In this document: positions 1 to 12,404 of the stretch, in pieces
How the letters are laid out: each line of letters starts with the position of its first letter
How positions within the stretch are numbered: position 1 is the stretch's first letter
Source: Branchiostoma floridae
Lineage: Eukaryota; Chordata; Leptocardii; Amphioxiformes; Branchiostomatidae
Assembly: GCF_000003815.2 (NCBI RefSeq)
Contig: NC_049979.1
Span: 23,830,724 to 23,894,723 of the forward strand
Direction: 5' to 3'
DNA length: 64,000 bases
Notes under the pieces: generated by a model
What the model was told of the DNA's origin: nothing
What the model saw: the letters and a program-made list of their open reading frames with translations, nothing else
Database searches by the model: none
Made by a program: the position numbers and the translations under genes

Positions 1-3000
1 GATTGTGTCGGACTACTCCCAGATGGACCGTGTGCTGAGGGAAGAGAGAGCCTACATCCTGAACCTGGTCAAGCAGATTAAGAAGGCTGGCTGCAATGTT
101 CTCCTCATTCAGAAGTCCATTCTCAGGTTTGTACAGAATAATGTATGCAGGTTGTAACGAAATTTGGTATGATATGTACTTGAAAGTAGTGTATTACATA
201 AACAAACTCTCAAGAACATATCACAGTGTAATATACAGCACTATCCCAGAAAGTATTAATTTTTTTCCAATAATCAGTGGCAAAATCAACTGTCAACAAA
301 AACTAGGCACCTTTCAAAATCAAATCTTAACCAGTCTGCTCATACAGCAGTTGCAGTGTGTCATCAGACATATACAGGAGTTGTTGTCCTGTGATTACAA
401 TTAAATTCATCACTGTTTCTGTTGGCTGTTTGGCCATTGTAGCATCTTTGCATACAATATCTTTTCCGGTACGACATTCAAAGACTCTATGGCCCTATAT
501 CATCTTTCCATATGTGAACAAGACCTTATATGATACAATCTGCCAAAGTGCCATATGTGCCATTGTTGGTAATTGTGTGTATGTGTGAACTTCATACAGC
601 AAATTTGACATTGTGGCTCGTTTATGTACAGAGATGCTGTGAATGACCTTGCTCTACACTTCCTGGCCAAGATGAAGATTATGGTTGTCAAGGACATCGA
701 GAGGGAGGACATCGAGTTTGTTTGCAAGGTATGAAGATTGTGTAATGTTTTTGTCTTGTAGTGTGGTGTAGTCAGCTTTTAAAGTGAAACTAAAATGTAA
801 GGTTCAAACCCATACCATATCATATATTTCCCAAAGTTATGTTCTCAGCTGTATTACAAAGTAAGTAGAAGTAACAAGTGCCTTTTGTCCCTGTAGAGCC
901 TTGGCTGTCGGCCCATCGCCAGCGTCGACCACTTCCAGCCAGACATGCTCGGACAGGCCGAGCTCGTGGAAGAACTCCAGGTCGGCTCAGGCAAAGTGGT
1001 CAAGGTAAGGATGACATACAGGGTTTAACTTAGGAATGGTACCTTGGAATGGACCTATCATATGCATATGTAACTTGTTCTACACTTTTGTAGCATTAGC
1101 CATTGGTAGTGGAAGATACCAATTTGTCTCAACTATTGTTCCATTTAGTCTGAAGAATGATGAATTAAACAAATTGCCAATGATAATTACCTTTGCAAAG
1201 AAGGTTGTTTTTGGTGTCTTTTGTGGTTTTGTGTGGGCAGCATAACTCTAAGAACCTGTGGATGGATATGGTCAAGTTCGATATTGGGCCTCAGCGGTAC
1301 TGCATGAGATTTTCTGGCTTTGATATCTTGTATTCTGGACGTGTTTGTGTTAGTGGTCAGACCTATAGCTGATCCTTGTTTTTACCAACAGATCACAGGA
1401 GTACAGAACCCGGGCAGGACCGTGTCTGTGGTGCTCAGGGGCTCCAACAAACTTGTCCTGGAGGAGGCTGACCGCTCCCTCCATGATGCACTCTGTGTCA
1501 TCAGATGCCTGGTTAAGAAGAGGTGAGGCTATCTTTTGTTTTCAGCTACATAAGCATTGCTCACAACTGTTACGTAAGAGACATTTAGTTCCTGCAAGTT
1601 TTGCTGGTTAATATTGCCTTTAAGTCTTCCCCGTTGCGTACTATCAGCCCATTGGCAAACTATTGCAAAGGATATATGTCCTTATTCACGTGAGCACTTT
1701 ATTTCCTCTAGGCAAAGCACGTGTTCATCATGATGAGTTTGTGTTAGTCCTTACCATGAAAACTGAAAAGATAGCAATATTATAGACCTTGGTACTAAAT
1801 GTTTGGCCATTTAGAAAGAATTTAAACTGGCATCATGGGTTACTACTTCATGGCTATCAGCTAACCATTGTTGTTTTTCTGCAGATTTTTGATAGCAGGT
1901 GGAGGAGCGCCTGAGATTGAGTTGTCTGTACGCCTCAGTGCGTACTCCCGCACCCTGTCCGGCATGGAGGCGTACTGCATCAGGGCCTTCGCTGAAGCTC
2001 TGGAGGTCATCCCGTACACACTAGCAGAGAACGCAGGCCTGAACCCCATCGGTACAGTTACAGAGCTGAGGAACCACCATGCAGAGGGCATGAAGACTGC
2101 TGGCATCAATGTTAGAAAGGTGAGCCATGGTCTTTACTTTCCCTAAATTTCACTTCTGAGAAAAGGCCTCCAGCACTGCAATATCCACTCATCATTTTTC
2201 TTTTGCTTGGCTTTTATGCATAACACACCAGTTTAGTACAGTAAGCACAAGCTGCATGCACATAAGACCTGTCATGTTTGATCCACTCACATTGTCTTTT
2301 TGATAAGTATGGTTGGTTCTTTACCATGCTTAAGGTATGGCTTTCCTTAATCTTAAAGCCTCTGGCTTTACCTTACCATCCAATTGGACAGTTCTGATGT
2401 AGTATTCCAATGGATTAGTTCTGAAGGTAAATGAATGTATTGTACCCACAGGGCTGCATCACCAACATCCTGGAGGAGAATGTTATCCAACCCCTGCTGG
2501 TGTCCGTCAGTGCAGTCAAGCTGGCAGCAGAAACTGTCACACAGATTCTCAAAATTGATGACATCGTGAGTATGGCCTCCTATTCTTCATGTTCTTTATT
2601 TCAACTTTAACTTAAGGCTCTCTAAACTTCGTCGCATACCTTAGGAAGACCTTGAAATTCTATGGACATGACTAGATCCTGTGAACCGGTAAAGTACCAT
2701 AAAAGTCAAACAGGTCCGAAGTGCCAGATCTTGATGTACTGTACCCAAATAGCTTAATTCTACACACTGTGTATACTTTTTTGTGACTTAAAGACGCATA
2801 AATCCTGTCACAAAGCCTAACACTGGAAAAGACTCAGAGCACAGGCTAGTTCTGTTCTGATTGAACTTTGAGTAAACATTGTTGTCAACAGTTCATTACT
2901 GCCTAAATTTTTGTAACCAATTCCTGTTCCTGATGTTTCATATAAGTAGGCATACTAGTCATGACCATAATTGTATGTCACTCAGCATATGTAGCAATAT

Positions 3001-3075
3001 GTCAATTGGTTGGTCCATATCCCTACTAAATCGTAACTAAAAACAGTTTTTATTTTTCAGGTTAACACTCGCTAG
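1..3075 (+). CDS. CCT4: T-complex protein 1 subunit delta (CCT4), C-terminal half; 5' part lies outside the window
   Basis: One of eight subunits of the cytosolic TRiC/CCT chaperonin, an ATP-driven ring that folds actin, tubulin and other proteins. Seven coding exons are visible: 1-126 (cut by the window edge), 632-728, 897-1004, 1392-1522, 1885-2119, 2452-2565 and 3061-3075. All introns are GT-AG and the frames join without error, giving 274 residues of a family of about 540. Seen motifs include [26 protein letters not shown]-like [22 protein letters not shown] in the ATP-binding fold and ENAGLNPI near the end. The protein ends KIDDIVNTR, like animal CCT4. The last coding exon is only 15 bases (VNTR and stop). 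The exons are close enough to vertebrate CCT4 that another CCT subunit is unlikely. Confidence 0.97.
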
Positions 3076-3731
3076 TACAAGAACTCTTGAAGGAGGACCT
3101 GGGAGATGATTCTGCATGTTGATGTCTACATTTAATAGCAATCTGAGTTGTTTTTCGTAGATTTATATCTACCATTGATAAGTACATGTCGCCCTTGTTA
3201 TTTAGTGGCCATGCACTTGTCATGAAGAAGGAGCTTATCATAAACTTAAAAAAATTGCAGTACCAGTAGTTATGTGCAAACGAGATCTACACGTATATAT
3301 ACATACAGCCAACTTTGTATTGTGTGTTTGAGTGGAAATTCAAATAAATTAATATCCTTTGTTGTGTCACGAAAAGTTTGTTGTTCCTGTTTTCTCAATA
3401 TCACAATTCAAATCGAATTATCAAATGATGTACACAAAGAAACATAGTTCATAGCTATGCCTGTAACTGATTTCAAGACTGGCTCCAGCTCTAAGATGGG
3501 ATGAGTAACCAGCTTGAAATGTTGTATCCACTTGGTATTCAGTGTCCTCAATCTTTGTTGATCAACTTTTTGGCATAGCTTTACATGCAGCAAACCAAAG
3601 CTGGTTACACATCATGAAACTGCAGTTAGGCCTTGGCACTCCAGCTTGTCTAGCTCAGAAGCACACACATCATGACCACACTGTGGTTTAGAAGCTGAGA
3701 GTAGCTGCTGTACAGTATAGTCTCTTCATGG
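3076..3731. other. Convergent 3' ends of CCT4 and COQ6
   Basis: The stretch holds the CCT4 3' UTR from the left and the COQ6 3' UTR from the right. No coding exon is seen. The two stops are only 656 bases apart. No clear AATAAA is present on the minus strand before the CCT4 poly(A) site. A weaker ATTAAA on the minus strand at 3131-3136 would make the two 3' UTRs overlap. Confidence 0.6.
3343..3348 (+). terminator. Poly(A) signal of CCT4
   Basis: AATAAA lies 268 bases after the CCT4 stop, in an A/T-rich 3' UTR, followed by a GT-rich stretch (TTTGTTGTGT). This is the expected layout of a cleavage site near 3360-3370. Confidence 0.7.
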
Positions 3732-6700
3732 TTACTTGCTGGCAAACCCCATTATTTCATTCTGTAAAAGAACAACATCAAGAAGCATCAGATACCAGTA
3801 TTGAGATAGGACATTACAAAATACAGCTGCAGTACTACAGGGTGACAAGGAAATATTATAATCAAAACAGTATGGCCTGTAATTCCAATAAACTAATCTT
3901 ACCCAAATACATGTATTTGACTGTCTAGTCTTTGTGAAGGAATGAGCAATCCACTGCTTTTATGATGTTACGTAATGTAGATAGCACACATGACTTTGTG
4001 AGCAGTGGATCATAAGTTGAAAAAAATGGCTACAGTTGGGTAGATCGAAATTGCAAATTACAGTTCAACTTCACTTCAGAATGATGTTTATCAGCACATT
4101 ACCCACCTTGAGTGGTTTGATGGCATTGGTGAACTGTAGCCCCACACTCCTGAGGAGCACCAAGGCTGGGTTATCTGAGGAGTACAGTCTGTGCAGACCT
4201 TCAATGGCAGCCATCATGGGAATAACCGCCTGCTGTCTCTTAGTCTCGAACTCCAACAGTCTATCTACGCTGCCTGGAGAAACATGGGGATCAATGTCAT
4301 TTTTGTCCTAAGAGACTACACTATTCCACACAAATTGCTGAGGCACATTTACGTCATTGATGTACCGGTGCACTGGTGGGTAGAGTGTTCGCATTCAGTA
4401 CAAGTTTGTACCTTGACCGAATCATAACAAAGACTTAAAACATGGCACGCTACCACTTTCTCTGCATAGCAGTCAGGGGACAGAGTGTGGTAGTTCAACA
4501 CACGTCACAACCAGTGGACAAGCCCCCTGTTGTAGTGACAACGACTTGTGCCCAAGGGCTATTGAAACAAGTTAGGTGCCACCCTTTGACTTCGGACAAT
4601 ATGGACAAAGGACTGACGACCTCTGTAGTGTTGCTGGACTACAGTGCAGCGTTTGACTTGGCGGATCACGTCCTTCCGAAGAAAAATGTGTGTATAGATT
4701 CTTTCTCAGAAAAAGCGCTGTCGTGGATCTGGTACGGTAAAGACTTCATTCTAAAGTATAAGGAAATGAGAAAAAAACACTGTCTGACCTATATCCTCTC
4801 CCGTAGCCTCTGCATCCGACACCACCTGCTTCAGACAGGAGACATCACCGAACCCCAGATTCACACCCTGGCCAGCCATAGGGTGCACTCTATGTGCTGC
4901 ATCCCTACGACATAATGATACAGACGATCTTCAGATATAACAACATGTACCTGTAATGAACACAATGTCCCTGTATTTCCAAAACAAGCTGCTAGGGGAT
5001 CCAAACCTACTTCACTCCTTTCTTTCTTGATATCAAAAGCTATTTGCAGCTAAAAAATCAGCACAAAGATACAAAAACTGTAAGTTCTACTGCTATATCA
5101 AGGAAAGCCACCACGATCGATCGACACTGTCCTTTGTCTTCCCAAGATATACATATAAAATATGACGATCAATCCAGAGGTTTATAAATTATTCTGAGCA
5201 AAAATATCTAGACACAGACATCCAAACAAACCATAAAGAACATCTCCATTTTTCATAGAGGTAATAACCTACATACCAACGTATCAGTGACCTACCCAAT
5301 AATGGCCATCCTGTGCTTGACATACTGTGTGGCATGGCCCAGCCCCAGAGGGAACATGGCCCTGCTGTCTGCATCCACATCAGACACACTAGGAGGCAGC
5401 TGTCTGGCTGATGTTCCTCCTGACCACAAACACAAACACTGTTTTCTCAAATATTTCAATAATCTGTACATATTGCTTTGCAGGAGGTAACAGCCTGACT
5501 GACGGTATTTTATTCATGTCATACCCACCCAAGAAAACACATTTCAATGCAAAATGAACAATCTGACAGTTGCCCAGAAGTTGACAAAATTTACTGTCTT
5601 AAAACAAACAAAAAAAAGAAAATGTTGAACTCTTGCATTAAATTTGGAGTCTGCAGTGGATGTCATCCATAAAACTAGACATGCTGTGACCTGCTACTCA
5701 CCAGGGGAAATTGTGGACAGGATAGACTGCACGGTCTGTACAGCAGAGTCAACAGCAGCCTCCCTTTTATAGTCCTGCCACTGAGAAAAGACAAGGATAC
5801 TTTGGAATCAGTTCCTATTCAATGTTTTTCACATTATCTTTCAATTGATATTAAATGTTAAGTTTGAAATCAAAGATGATTCAAAGCCAAATTGCAGATG
5901 GATTCAAAGCCAAATCAACAAACCGATGACAAAAAGTTGCTACTCACAAATGCACTGTTGACTGCCTCTACAAACTCCTCTGGTTGCATCTGCAGAAGTG
6001 TCTCTGCATCCTCAGAAGTTGTGGACCACACCAGGTTACTGTGGGTCTCACTTAACTGTAAACAACACACATACACTTGGATAAGATGCTCTGGTACTGA
6101 TACATGTTCTACAGTAGGTTGACTGTAAACAGATGAAAGGCCATGTGAAAAATATCACAATTTACTTTTAAATGAAAACTTACAAAACTCCAAGGAGACA
6201 TTGGATTCATTATAAATGTTAAAAAAAGTGTAGGACTGAAAATTAAGAATCAGTATAGATGTCTTAAGTCAAGTCGAGAGATACTAGTGATTTTAAGAAA
6301 GAAGTCCTACCGGTAACATGGCAATTGGACCAGTGGGTAGAAACCTCTGCCAGGCAACATTGTTCACTGTTGGCTGTATGGAATAGAACAGTCAGTGAAT
6401 GATTAGAAATCTGCATCTTTCAAATTCAGGGATCTAAGTAGTGGGTGTATGTCAGGGCTGCCTCTATCCTTATTTTTTTTCCTGTCCACTCATTGTTTGA
6501 GAGCCCATGTAATTAGATTCAATTTAATTTATCTGTGTAATCAATCTATCATTTTAAGCTTAAGAAAATGTATTTTCATCAGTTCAGTTTCATGTCATGT
6601 TTCAAGTTCAGATTTTTGTAATGTAATGTACATGTACCTCTGAGAGTTTGAGCGTAGCCACGACCCCAGCCTGGCTGTAGCTCCATGACAACTGTCGGAT

Positions 6701-8735
6701 GTTGGCCGTCTGTCTTAGCAGGGATTTAGGACCATCTGCTCCAATCTGTTGAGTATCAGTACAGAAATAAGAATAAAGAAAAAACTCCAAAAGGAACTCC
6801 ATATCTTTTTACACACACACACACCCAACCCACATGGAAAATACACACTGACAATGTAGATAACTGGAGGACATACTGACTACTAAGTGTCTATTGCCAG
6901 CTCAGAAAGGAAAAAGAAATAGTAGTCATGCCTTCAAGTACCAGACTTATAAACTAAGGACTGCTGCATTCAAAAATGTATTTTTCCCTATATCAAAGTT
7001 AGAGGTATTGTAGAGCAGAGCTCCTTGCCACCTTGCAAGCAGAAACATCCCAATTGGATATGCTTACAGTTAGGTTATGTGTGACAAGGATAGGTGTGAC
7101 AGGCCTTTCAGTGTAATATAACCGTTATATAAAGACAGATACATTGTACAAATATCAGCCAAAAGACATACCAGAAGCCTTGTATCGAGCACCCTGCCAT
7201 CCTCCAGGATCACCCTGGCCCACGGACTATCCTCACCATCAGCGACCTTGGATGGTAGCTTGTAACCTTTGACCTTTGTGTCAAACATGACGTCCACGAG
7301 ACCCTGCATGCCATCCAGCTGTTGCATCAGGCCTGACAGGATGACATCATTCTCCACGATGTGTGCAATGTCCTCATTCAGCTCATCTCTGTCAAAGGTG
7401 ATCATGGCATCGGAGCATGCATCCCACACCTGAGAGGGTGACATATAATATACATGAAGCAAGAACTTGATTCAGCCAAGTTATATTATACTACATCTAG
7501 TATATGTTTGATTCAGTTCTTTTTATCAAAGGGATTGATAATGTTCAAGATTATCTATGGAATTGAAGAGTTACCTGCATCCGTTTATATGGCCGCACTC
7601 TCATATTTTTGATGTGATCCCATGCTCCAATGTCTGAAAAATAAGCATGGGAAACTGATCATTACTGATGTTGCTGTGATGTCTGGTTTCCATAGTGACA
7701 GGTAATCCTGAGGTCTTTAATATTCAATGGATTTTCATAATCATAGTGACAGATAATCGTGAGCTCGTATTGATGACTTTAGGATTAGGGAGCGACTTTC
7801 TCTCAATTTAGAGCCACAAGGTTCCAGAGAGGAGGCCCAGTAAGCCTCTAAGTCTAACAGAGAATGTGTAACATATACATGTAGTTGACCTTGCAGCAGC
7901 TGCACAGTTCCAGGTGTGAGTGAGCAGACCCTGCTGCTGAACCTGTCAGGCACCTGTGTCAGCACCCTCCTGGGTCCTCCATCCAGCATCAGGATCCTCC
8001 TGCCCAACAGGACTGGGTCACTGCCTACAGGGGAGACAAAAAATGTTTTTAACAAGATCTTTAGACTCACTAACGTTAATTATGTAAATAGGTTTTGATT
8101 AACATTAGATCTGTCCACTAAATGTGACTAATCACTTCCTGTCACTTTACATTGAACCTCAAAGACACAAGCAGAGGGACTGAGCCTCTTCCAATGACCC
8201 CATGACCTGGACTGTCATGTCTGTCATCATGACTAGTTCTGCCACCTCTGAACTGTACATTACTTCCTCCTGGCACTTCAGCTTTAAGGTCATCCTCCCA
8301 CTCAGTTGACTTCCTGTCACAGTATCGACAGTGCAATAACAAAACTTCAGACCAAAGCTCCTTGTTCAGACATACACACCAACCAAAACAAACCAACACG
8401 GAATGACGAAGTCAAAAATCATGTTACATCACACCAAACATCATATGGCAACATGTTGCAACAGTTGATGGTTGACACCAATATAAACCTTTCCACTCAC
8501 CAAGTGCTAACGCCATCGCAGCCCCCACCATCCCCCCTCCTGACACGATGATATCGTAGAAGTCTTGAGGCACATCTTCCCATGTGTCTTCTGGAGGGGG
8601 AGGGGCAGACTCTGTAGACTGTTGTGGTTCTCCTACAGAGGACAGTGGGCGTACAGCCAGTCTCCTCGTGCCTGGAACTACATCTGTACTTCTGATGAAA
8701 GCTCGTACTGTAGTTCTACAAAATAAAGCTGACAT
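3732..8735 (-). CDS. COQ6: Ubiquinone biosynthesis monooxygenase COQ6
   Basis: Mitochondrial flavin-dependent monooxygenase that hydroxylates the ring of coenzyme Q precursors within the COQ complex. Twelve exons: 8501-8735, 7890-8024, 7575-7633, 7172-7429, 6638-6745, 6311-6373, 5948-6055, 5702-5780, 5296-5419, 4789-4904, 4107-4273 and 3732-3761. All phases join, giving 493 residues (human is about 468). The N-terminus is rich in Arg/Ser/Thr without acidic residues for about 35 residues, as in a mitochondrial presequence. Motifs: FAD-binding [12 protein letters not shown] near residue 65, the GADG loop in exon 5, and the second flavin motif [20 protein letters not shown] in exons 9-10. Human-like landmarks include VWDACS, IVENDVI and VAWQRFLP-like [10 protein letters not shown]. 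The terminal exon codes only NEIMGFASK, matching the usual C-terminus. It is head to head with FAM161. Confidence 0.95.
4595..4735 (+). mobile_element. LINE reverse-transcriptase relic in COQ6 intron 10
   Basis: The plus strand, antisense to COQ6, encodes DNMDKGL, then [17 protein letters not shown], then FSEKALSWI in one open frame. This is the order of the RT motif A region of CR1/Jockey-type non-LTR retrotransposons (LLDxSxAFDxVDH, then FSExALSW). Only about 47 codons are recognisable. The frame then runs into the antisense of COQ6 exon 10, so this is an inactive fragment. Confidence 0.75.
5651..5691. mobile_element. Solo end of the Harbinger-like MITE found at 17864-18666
   Basis: Within COQ6 intron 8 the sequence matches the right end of the larger element almost base for base over GGATGTCATCCATAAAA, ending TGTGACC versus TGTGGCC. 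No matching left end is visible nearby, so this looks like a truncated copy. Confidence 0.5.
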
Positions 8736-9104
8736 TGTTATTGTTATGAAGCGCCTAATGTTATGTCCCGATCCAACTCCGCAACACCTGAGCTTTCTCT
8801 CTTAATGTAGGTCAAAGGTCAAATTGGCTTAGCTGGCTGATGTGATTAGTACCTGTACAGATCGATGTATGATAACAGCGTTACTAATAGTCTGTTAATA
8901 TACATAAATACATAAAAATAAAATAGTATGTTATAATATCTTAATTTCTAAAGCTTATATTTTAGATATATCTTTAGATTTTAATCATTTTGACAGGCAA
9001 ATTCTAGATCTGCAATAGACAGATGCAGCGCAAAGCATGGCGGGATAGTAATCAACCGTGGTTTATTCATTCCAAGGAGACGCGTAAATAGTCAAACGGC
9101 GATC
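8736..9104. promoter_or_regulatory. Shared head-to-head promoter of COQ6 and FAM161
   Basis: Only 369 bases separate the two start codons, which point away from each other. The part next to FAM161 is more G/C-rich and contains AAAGCATGGCGGGA at 9032-9045, similar to the YY1 core ATGGCGG often seen at transcription starts. The middle (8890-8990) is very A/T-rich. A bidirectional promoter is inferred from the spacing; no transcript start can be read directly. Confidence 0.6.
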
Positions 9105-12100
9105 ATGGCAACCGGCCATGGAATGGCAATGTTGACCAATTCCTGCGTGAAAAACCCCAGGATTCCGGGATCTCGACTAGCGGCAAGCTTCAGCGAGAGA
9201 CTGGACACTACTAAGATCAAGAACAAGGGTCGTCAGGGGCAGAAAAGATCGCCGGGGAGAAGGACGGAAAGTGTCGACGAGTTCCTCCGATCAGACGACG
9301 ACGAACCGAAAACCACTACTTCTACAGTCCAAGATGTTTGGCTGAAGCCTGAGGACGGAGAGCCAGGAGCGGGCGGAGATTACACAGGTGAACCACGGGT
9401 ATACGAGGAGGATGTGCACCACACTGTCGACCCGATTGGTGCTCTTGCCAACGAAATGTCCAACATGTCCACCGATGATTTCTATGAAAAGATGCAGGAA
9501 CTGAAGAGAGAACACCAGAAGACCTTGACCATGGTGCACGGGCTGTATGAAGAAATCCGCGAAGCAGAGGAGAGGCGAAGCCACAGAGAAGCAGACGCCA
9601 TGGAGAGTGCAGGCACGGAGGAGCTGTTCAGAGATCTGGATGACTTGAGAAGTAGCTTCAGGGCATCCCGGAGTGCGGACAAGATAAGGGACATGACAGC
9701 AGCCAAGCCGCCTCTGCCCACCACCAGCAGCAGACCTCCCTCAATGTCCAGCAGCAAGTTTGCCTGGTCAGCAAAAAGAGACCAAGACATCGATCTCAAC
9801 TACCTGAAAAGGGCCAGAAGTCTGAGTGAACAGGACTTACGGAGGGCGGGGTCGGACAGCTATGCTTCTAGTGATGATGATGGCGGTGGCTATGAGTACG
9901 AACTTGAAGATCGCCCCTCACCCTGGCGGCAAACAACCCCAGGACCCACGCCGATGAATCGTATAGATAACATGTGGGATGACTTCTCTGTGGATGACTA
10001 TGCTCCCAGGGGGAGGTCAGTGTCAAGAGCTTCTCGAACCAGCACCTCAACAAAGAAAAGCAAGGAGTGGTCTCCTAAGATCACAATTCCAGAACCCTTT
10101 GAAATGACTTTGCGCGAGGCCAGCAAGCCAAAGAAAAAGACGTCTGCTATGTTAGCCCTTCAAGAACACTTGATCACCAAGCAACAACGAGAGGAAGCAG
10201 AGCTACAGAAGAAGTTCAAAGCCTCCCCAGCACCAGCACATGTTTATGTCCCAATGTTTGATGATATCATGAGGGAACAGGAAGAGAAAAGGCAACAGAT
10301 CAGACAATACAGCAAAGAAATACTCAAGTCCATGGAAAAACCTTTCAGCTTCTACAAGAGGGAAGAGGAGAAAAAGAAGGAAAGACTAGAACGGGCTCAG
10401 TTCATGATGAAGACCACCCCAAAAAAGAAGAAGGTAAAACAGTTCAAAGCCAAGCCCGTGCCTCGATCCTTGCATGACCCCGCAGCGGCAGACAGAATCC
10501 TGGAGGATGAGGAGTACAGGGCAATTAAGAAGAAGATGAGGGCAGAGGAACTCATGAGATCAGCTTCCCTCCCTCCAAGTATGCAGGCGAGAGAGAATGC
10601 CAAAATGGCAACTTCACAAGGTAGAATGTACAGCAATAGGCCCAAGAGTGCCGGATACTCATTCAAACCAAAGATAAGGCACTCAGTACCCGACTTTGAC
10701 CACATACACAAAAAACTGCAGTGGGAGCTCGGACAGAAGAGGAGAGCAAAGGAGGCCACTGTACAACAACCGTTCAACCTCCGCACGTCTCGTATTCCCT
10801 CGAAGGCTCACAAGATCTATGAGGACATAGAGAGGGACCAGCAGAGTCTGAAGGAGAACAGGTGGCCTTTCAGAGCGCCCCGGTCACGCCCCCTCTCCTC
10901 CCCGGGGCGGTTATCCACGTCCATGGACTCCATCCCGGCTGCTACAACAGAGTCCACACGTAAGAGGACCCAGGCGGTGCGAGCATCCCTGATGGAGAGA
11001 GAGATGTATGAGCAGGAGGAGAGGATGAGGGAGAGGCAGAAGAGACTGAAGGAGAAGGAGATTAGAAAGTCTTTGGCCGCCAAGGCAAGGGCTAATGATC
11101 AGTCTCTGGCCCTCAGTGAAGTGAATGATGACAAGCTGAAGGAATTCAGGTTTGTACAACTACTAAAGTACTATATACAGTATGTTGTCATTTACCTCTG
11201 GTTCACCTCTGATGGGGGTATCGTTTTTGGTTGTGTGCATATATGCCTGATCTCACCTCTAACTCAATAGCCTTTTGATGGATTTGTATGAATTTTTGGC
11301 ATGTGGGTAGTTAATGAGGTCCCCTAAAAACATGGTAAATTGGGCCCACAAGCAGTTTTTCAGTACAGTAGTCCAATACCCTCTTCAAGAAATTTAGTAG
11401 TACTGTATATGGTATAATCCATGACAGACAGCTGGTCTGCCCTGTATTTACTATAGGTCAATGACCTAAATTTGGGGCATCTGGTGAAGCTTAGGACTTG
11501 TTGAGCAACTCGTTGTCAAGCCCATTTCATAATTTGTATTCAGGTACCAGCTGTGATAAAAACAATCCACCAACATCTAATATTTTGATGTCTTTTCAAC
11601 AGAGATCAGGAGAGAGCCCGCCAGCTGGACTACAAGAGGTCGCTGAATGAAATGATGGCAAGGGTGGAAAATAGGCCATATATGTTTGAGAGGCAATCAC
11701 AGGTAAGTAGATGTTCCTAAATGTAAAAGTACAGCTTCTATGTTTATGAATATCGTATATCACTTTTTATCAGTATAAGAAGAGCCCTACTGTATTAAAA
11801 GCAGTGTGATACACTGAGCTGGGCTACCCCGGCTAAAGAAAACAGAATTTAAAAAAAAGAGCCTGCATCTGAAGGAAAATGGAGAAAAAAGTGGTTAATT
11901 ATAACTTAGTATGTCAGGTGAACTGTGGTTTATGTTGACAGGTGGTCACTTTAGTATAGACAAGATTTTTTATTCTTGTGTCAATGGGAAAAAATACAGC
12001 ATCAAAGTGACCACCAGTGATCACATTGGCCAGGTGTTCCTTATGTAGAAGTGCTGACATGTTTGACTGTTTATGTAACAATAGGTCATCTTGTTTTTGG

Positions 12101-12404
12101 ATAGTTTCTTTTTGAGCTTCCTCTTCTGCCTGATTTCTACTCTCTATCTCACACCTACAAAACTTGCCAATTCCAGATCAATGCAAGGAAGGCGGCTGAG
12201 AAGAAGTACCAAGAGGCCCTGCGCAGTGCTGGAGTGGACGAGGTCTTTGTTGCTGAAAGAAACAGCAGGTCTCAGTCCACCAGCTACAACCTGAGTGACA
12301 GTGACAGTGACAGTGACGAGGGGTCATTCCAAAATACTAGTACAAAGGACACTCGTCAGGACAGGAGTCCCTCAGTTAGTGAGGAGTCAGACTTGGAGAT
12401 GTAG
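9105..12404 (+). CDS. FAM161: FAM161 family protein (single-copy relative of FAM161A/B)
   Basis: Microtubule-associated ciliary and centrosomal protein; human FAM161A is mutated in retinitis pigmentosa 28. Three exons: 9105-11149, 11603-11702 and 12177-12404, 790 residues. The family signature starts near residue 325 with KITIPEPFEMTLREA. It continues with APAHVYVPMFDDIM, KPFSFYKREE and FKAKPVPRSL, which match the conserved FAM161 core in order. The C-terminal half is strongly charged coiled coil, including SLNEMMARVENRPYMFE and AEKKYQEALRSAGVDEVFV, as in FAM161A. The protein ends with an acidic SDSDSDSDE run. The N-terminal 320 residues are low in complexity and poorly conserved. The first exon is unusually long (2045 bases) compared with the other genes here. 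The start ATG at 9105 has GATC before it and is the first in frame. Confidence 0.93.

Noticed and set aside
3946-4011. ATCCACTGCT and AGCAGTGGAT inverted pair considered as a MITE
   Set aside because: The arms are only about 10 bases with no target duplication, which can occur by chance.
4442-4915. 157-residue plus-strand open frame in COQ6
   Set aside because: Its first two thirds are the LINE RT relic and its end is the antisense of COQ6 exon 10. It is not a gene.
9291-9799. Minus-strand open frames of about 100 residues
   Set aside because: They are antisense shadows of the long FAM161 exon 1, which has clear family similarity.
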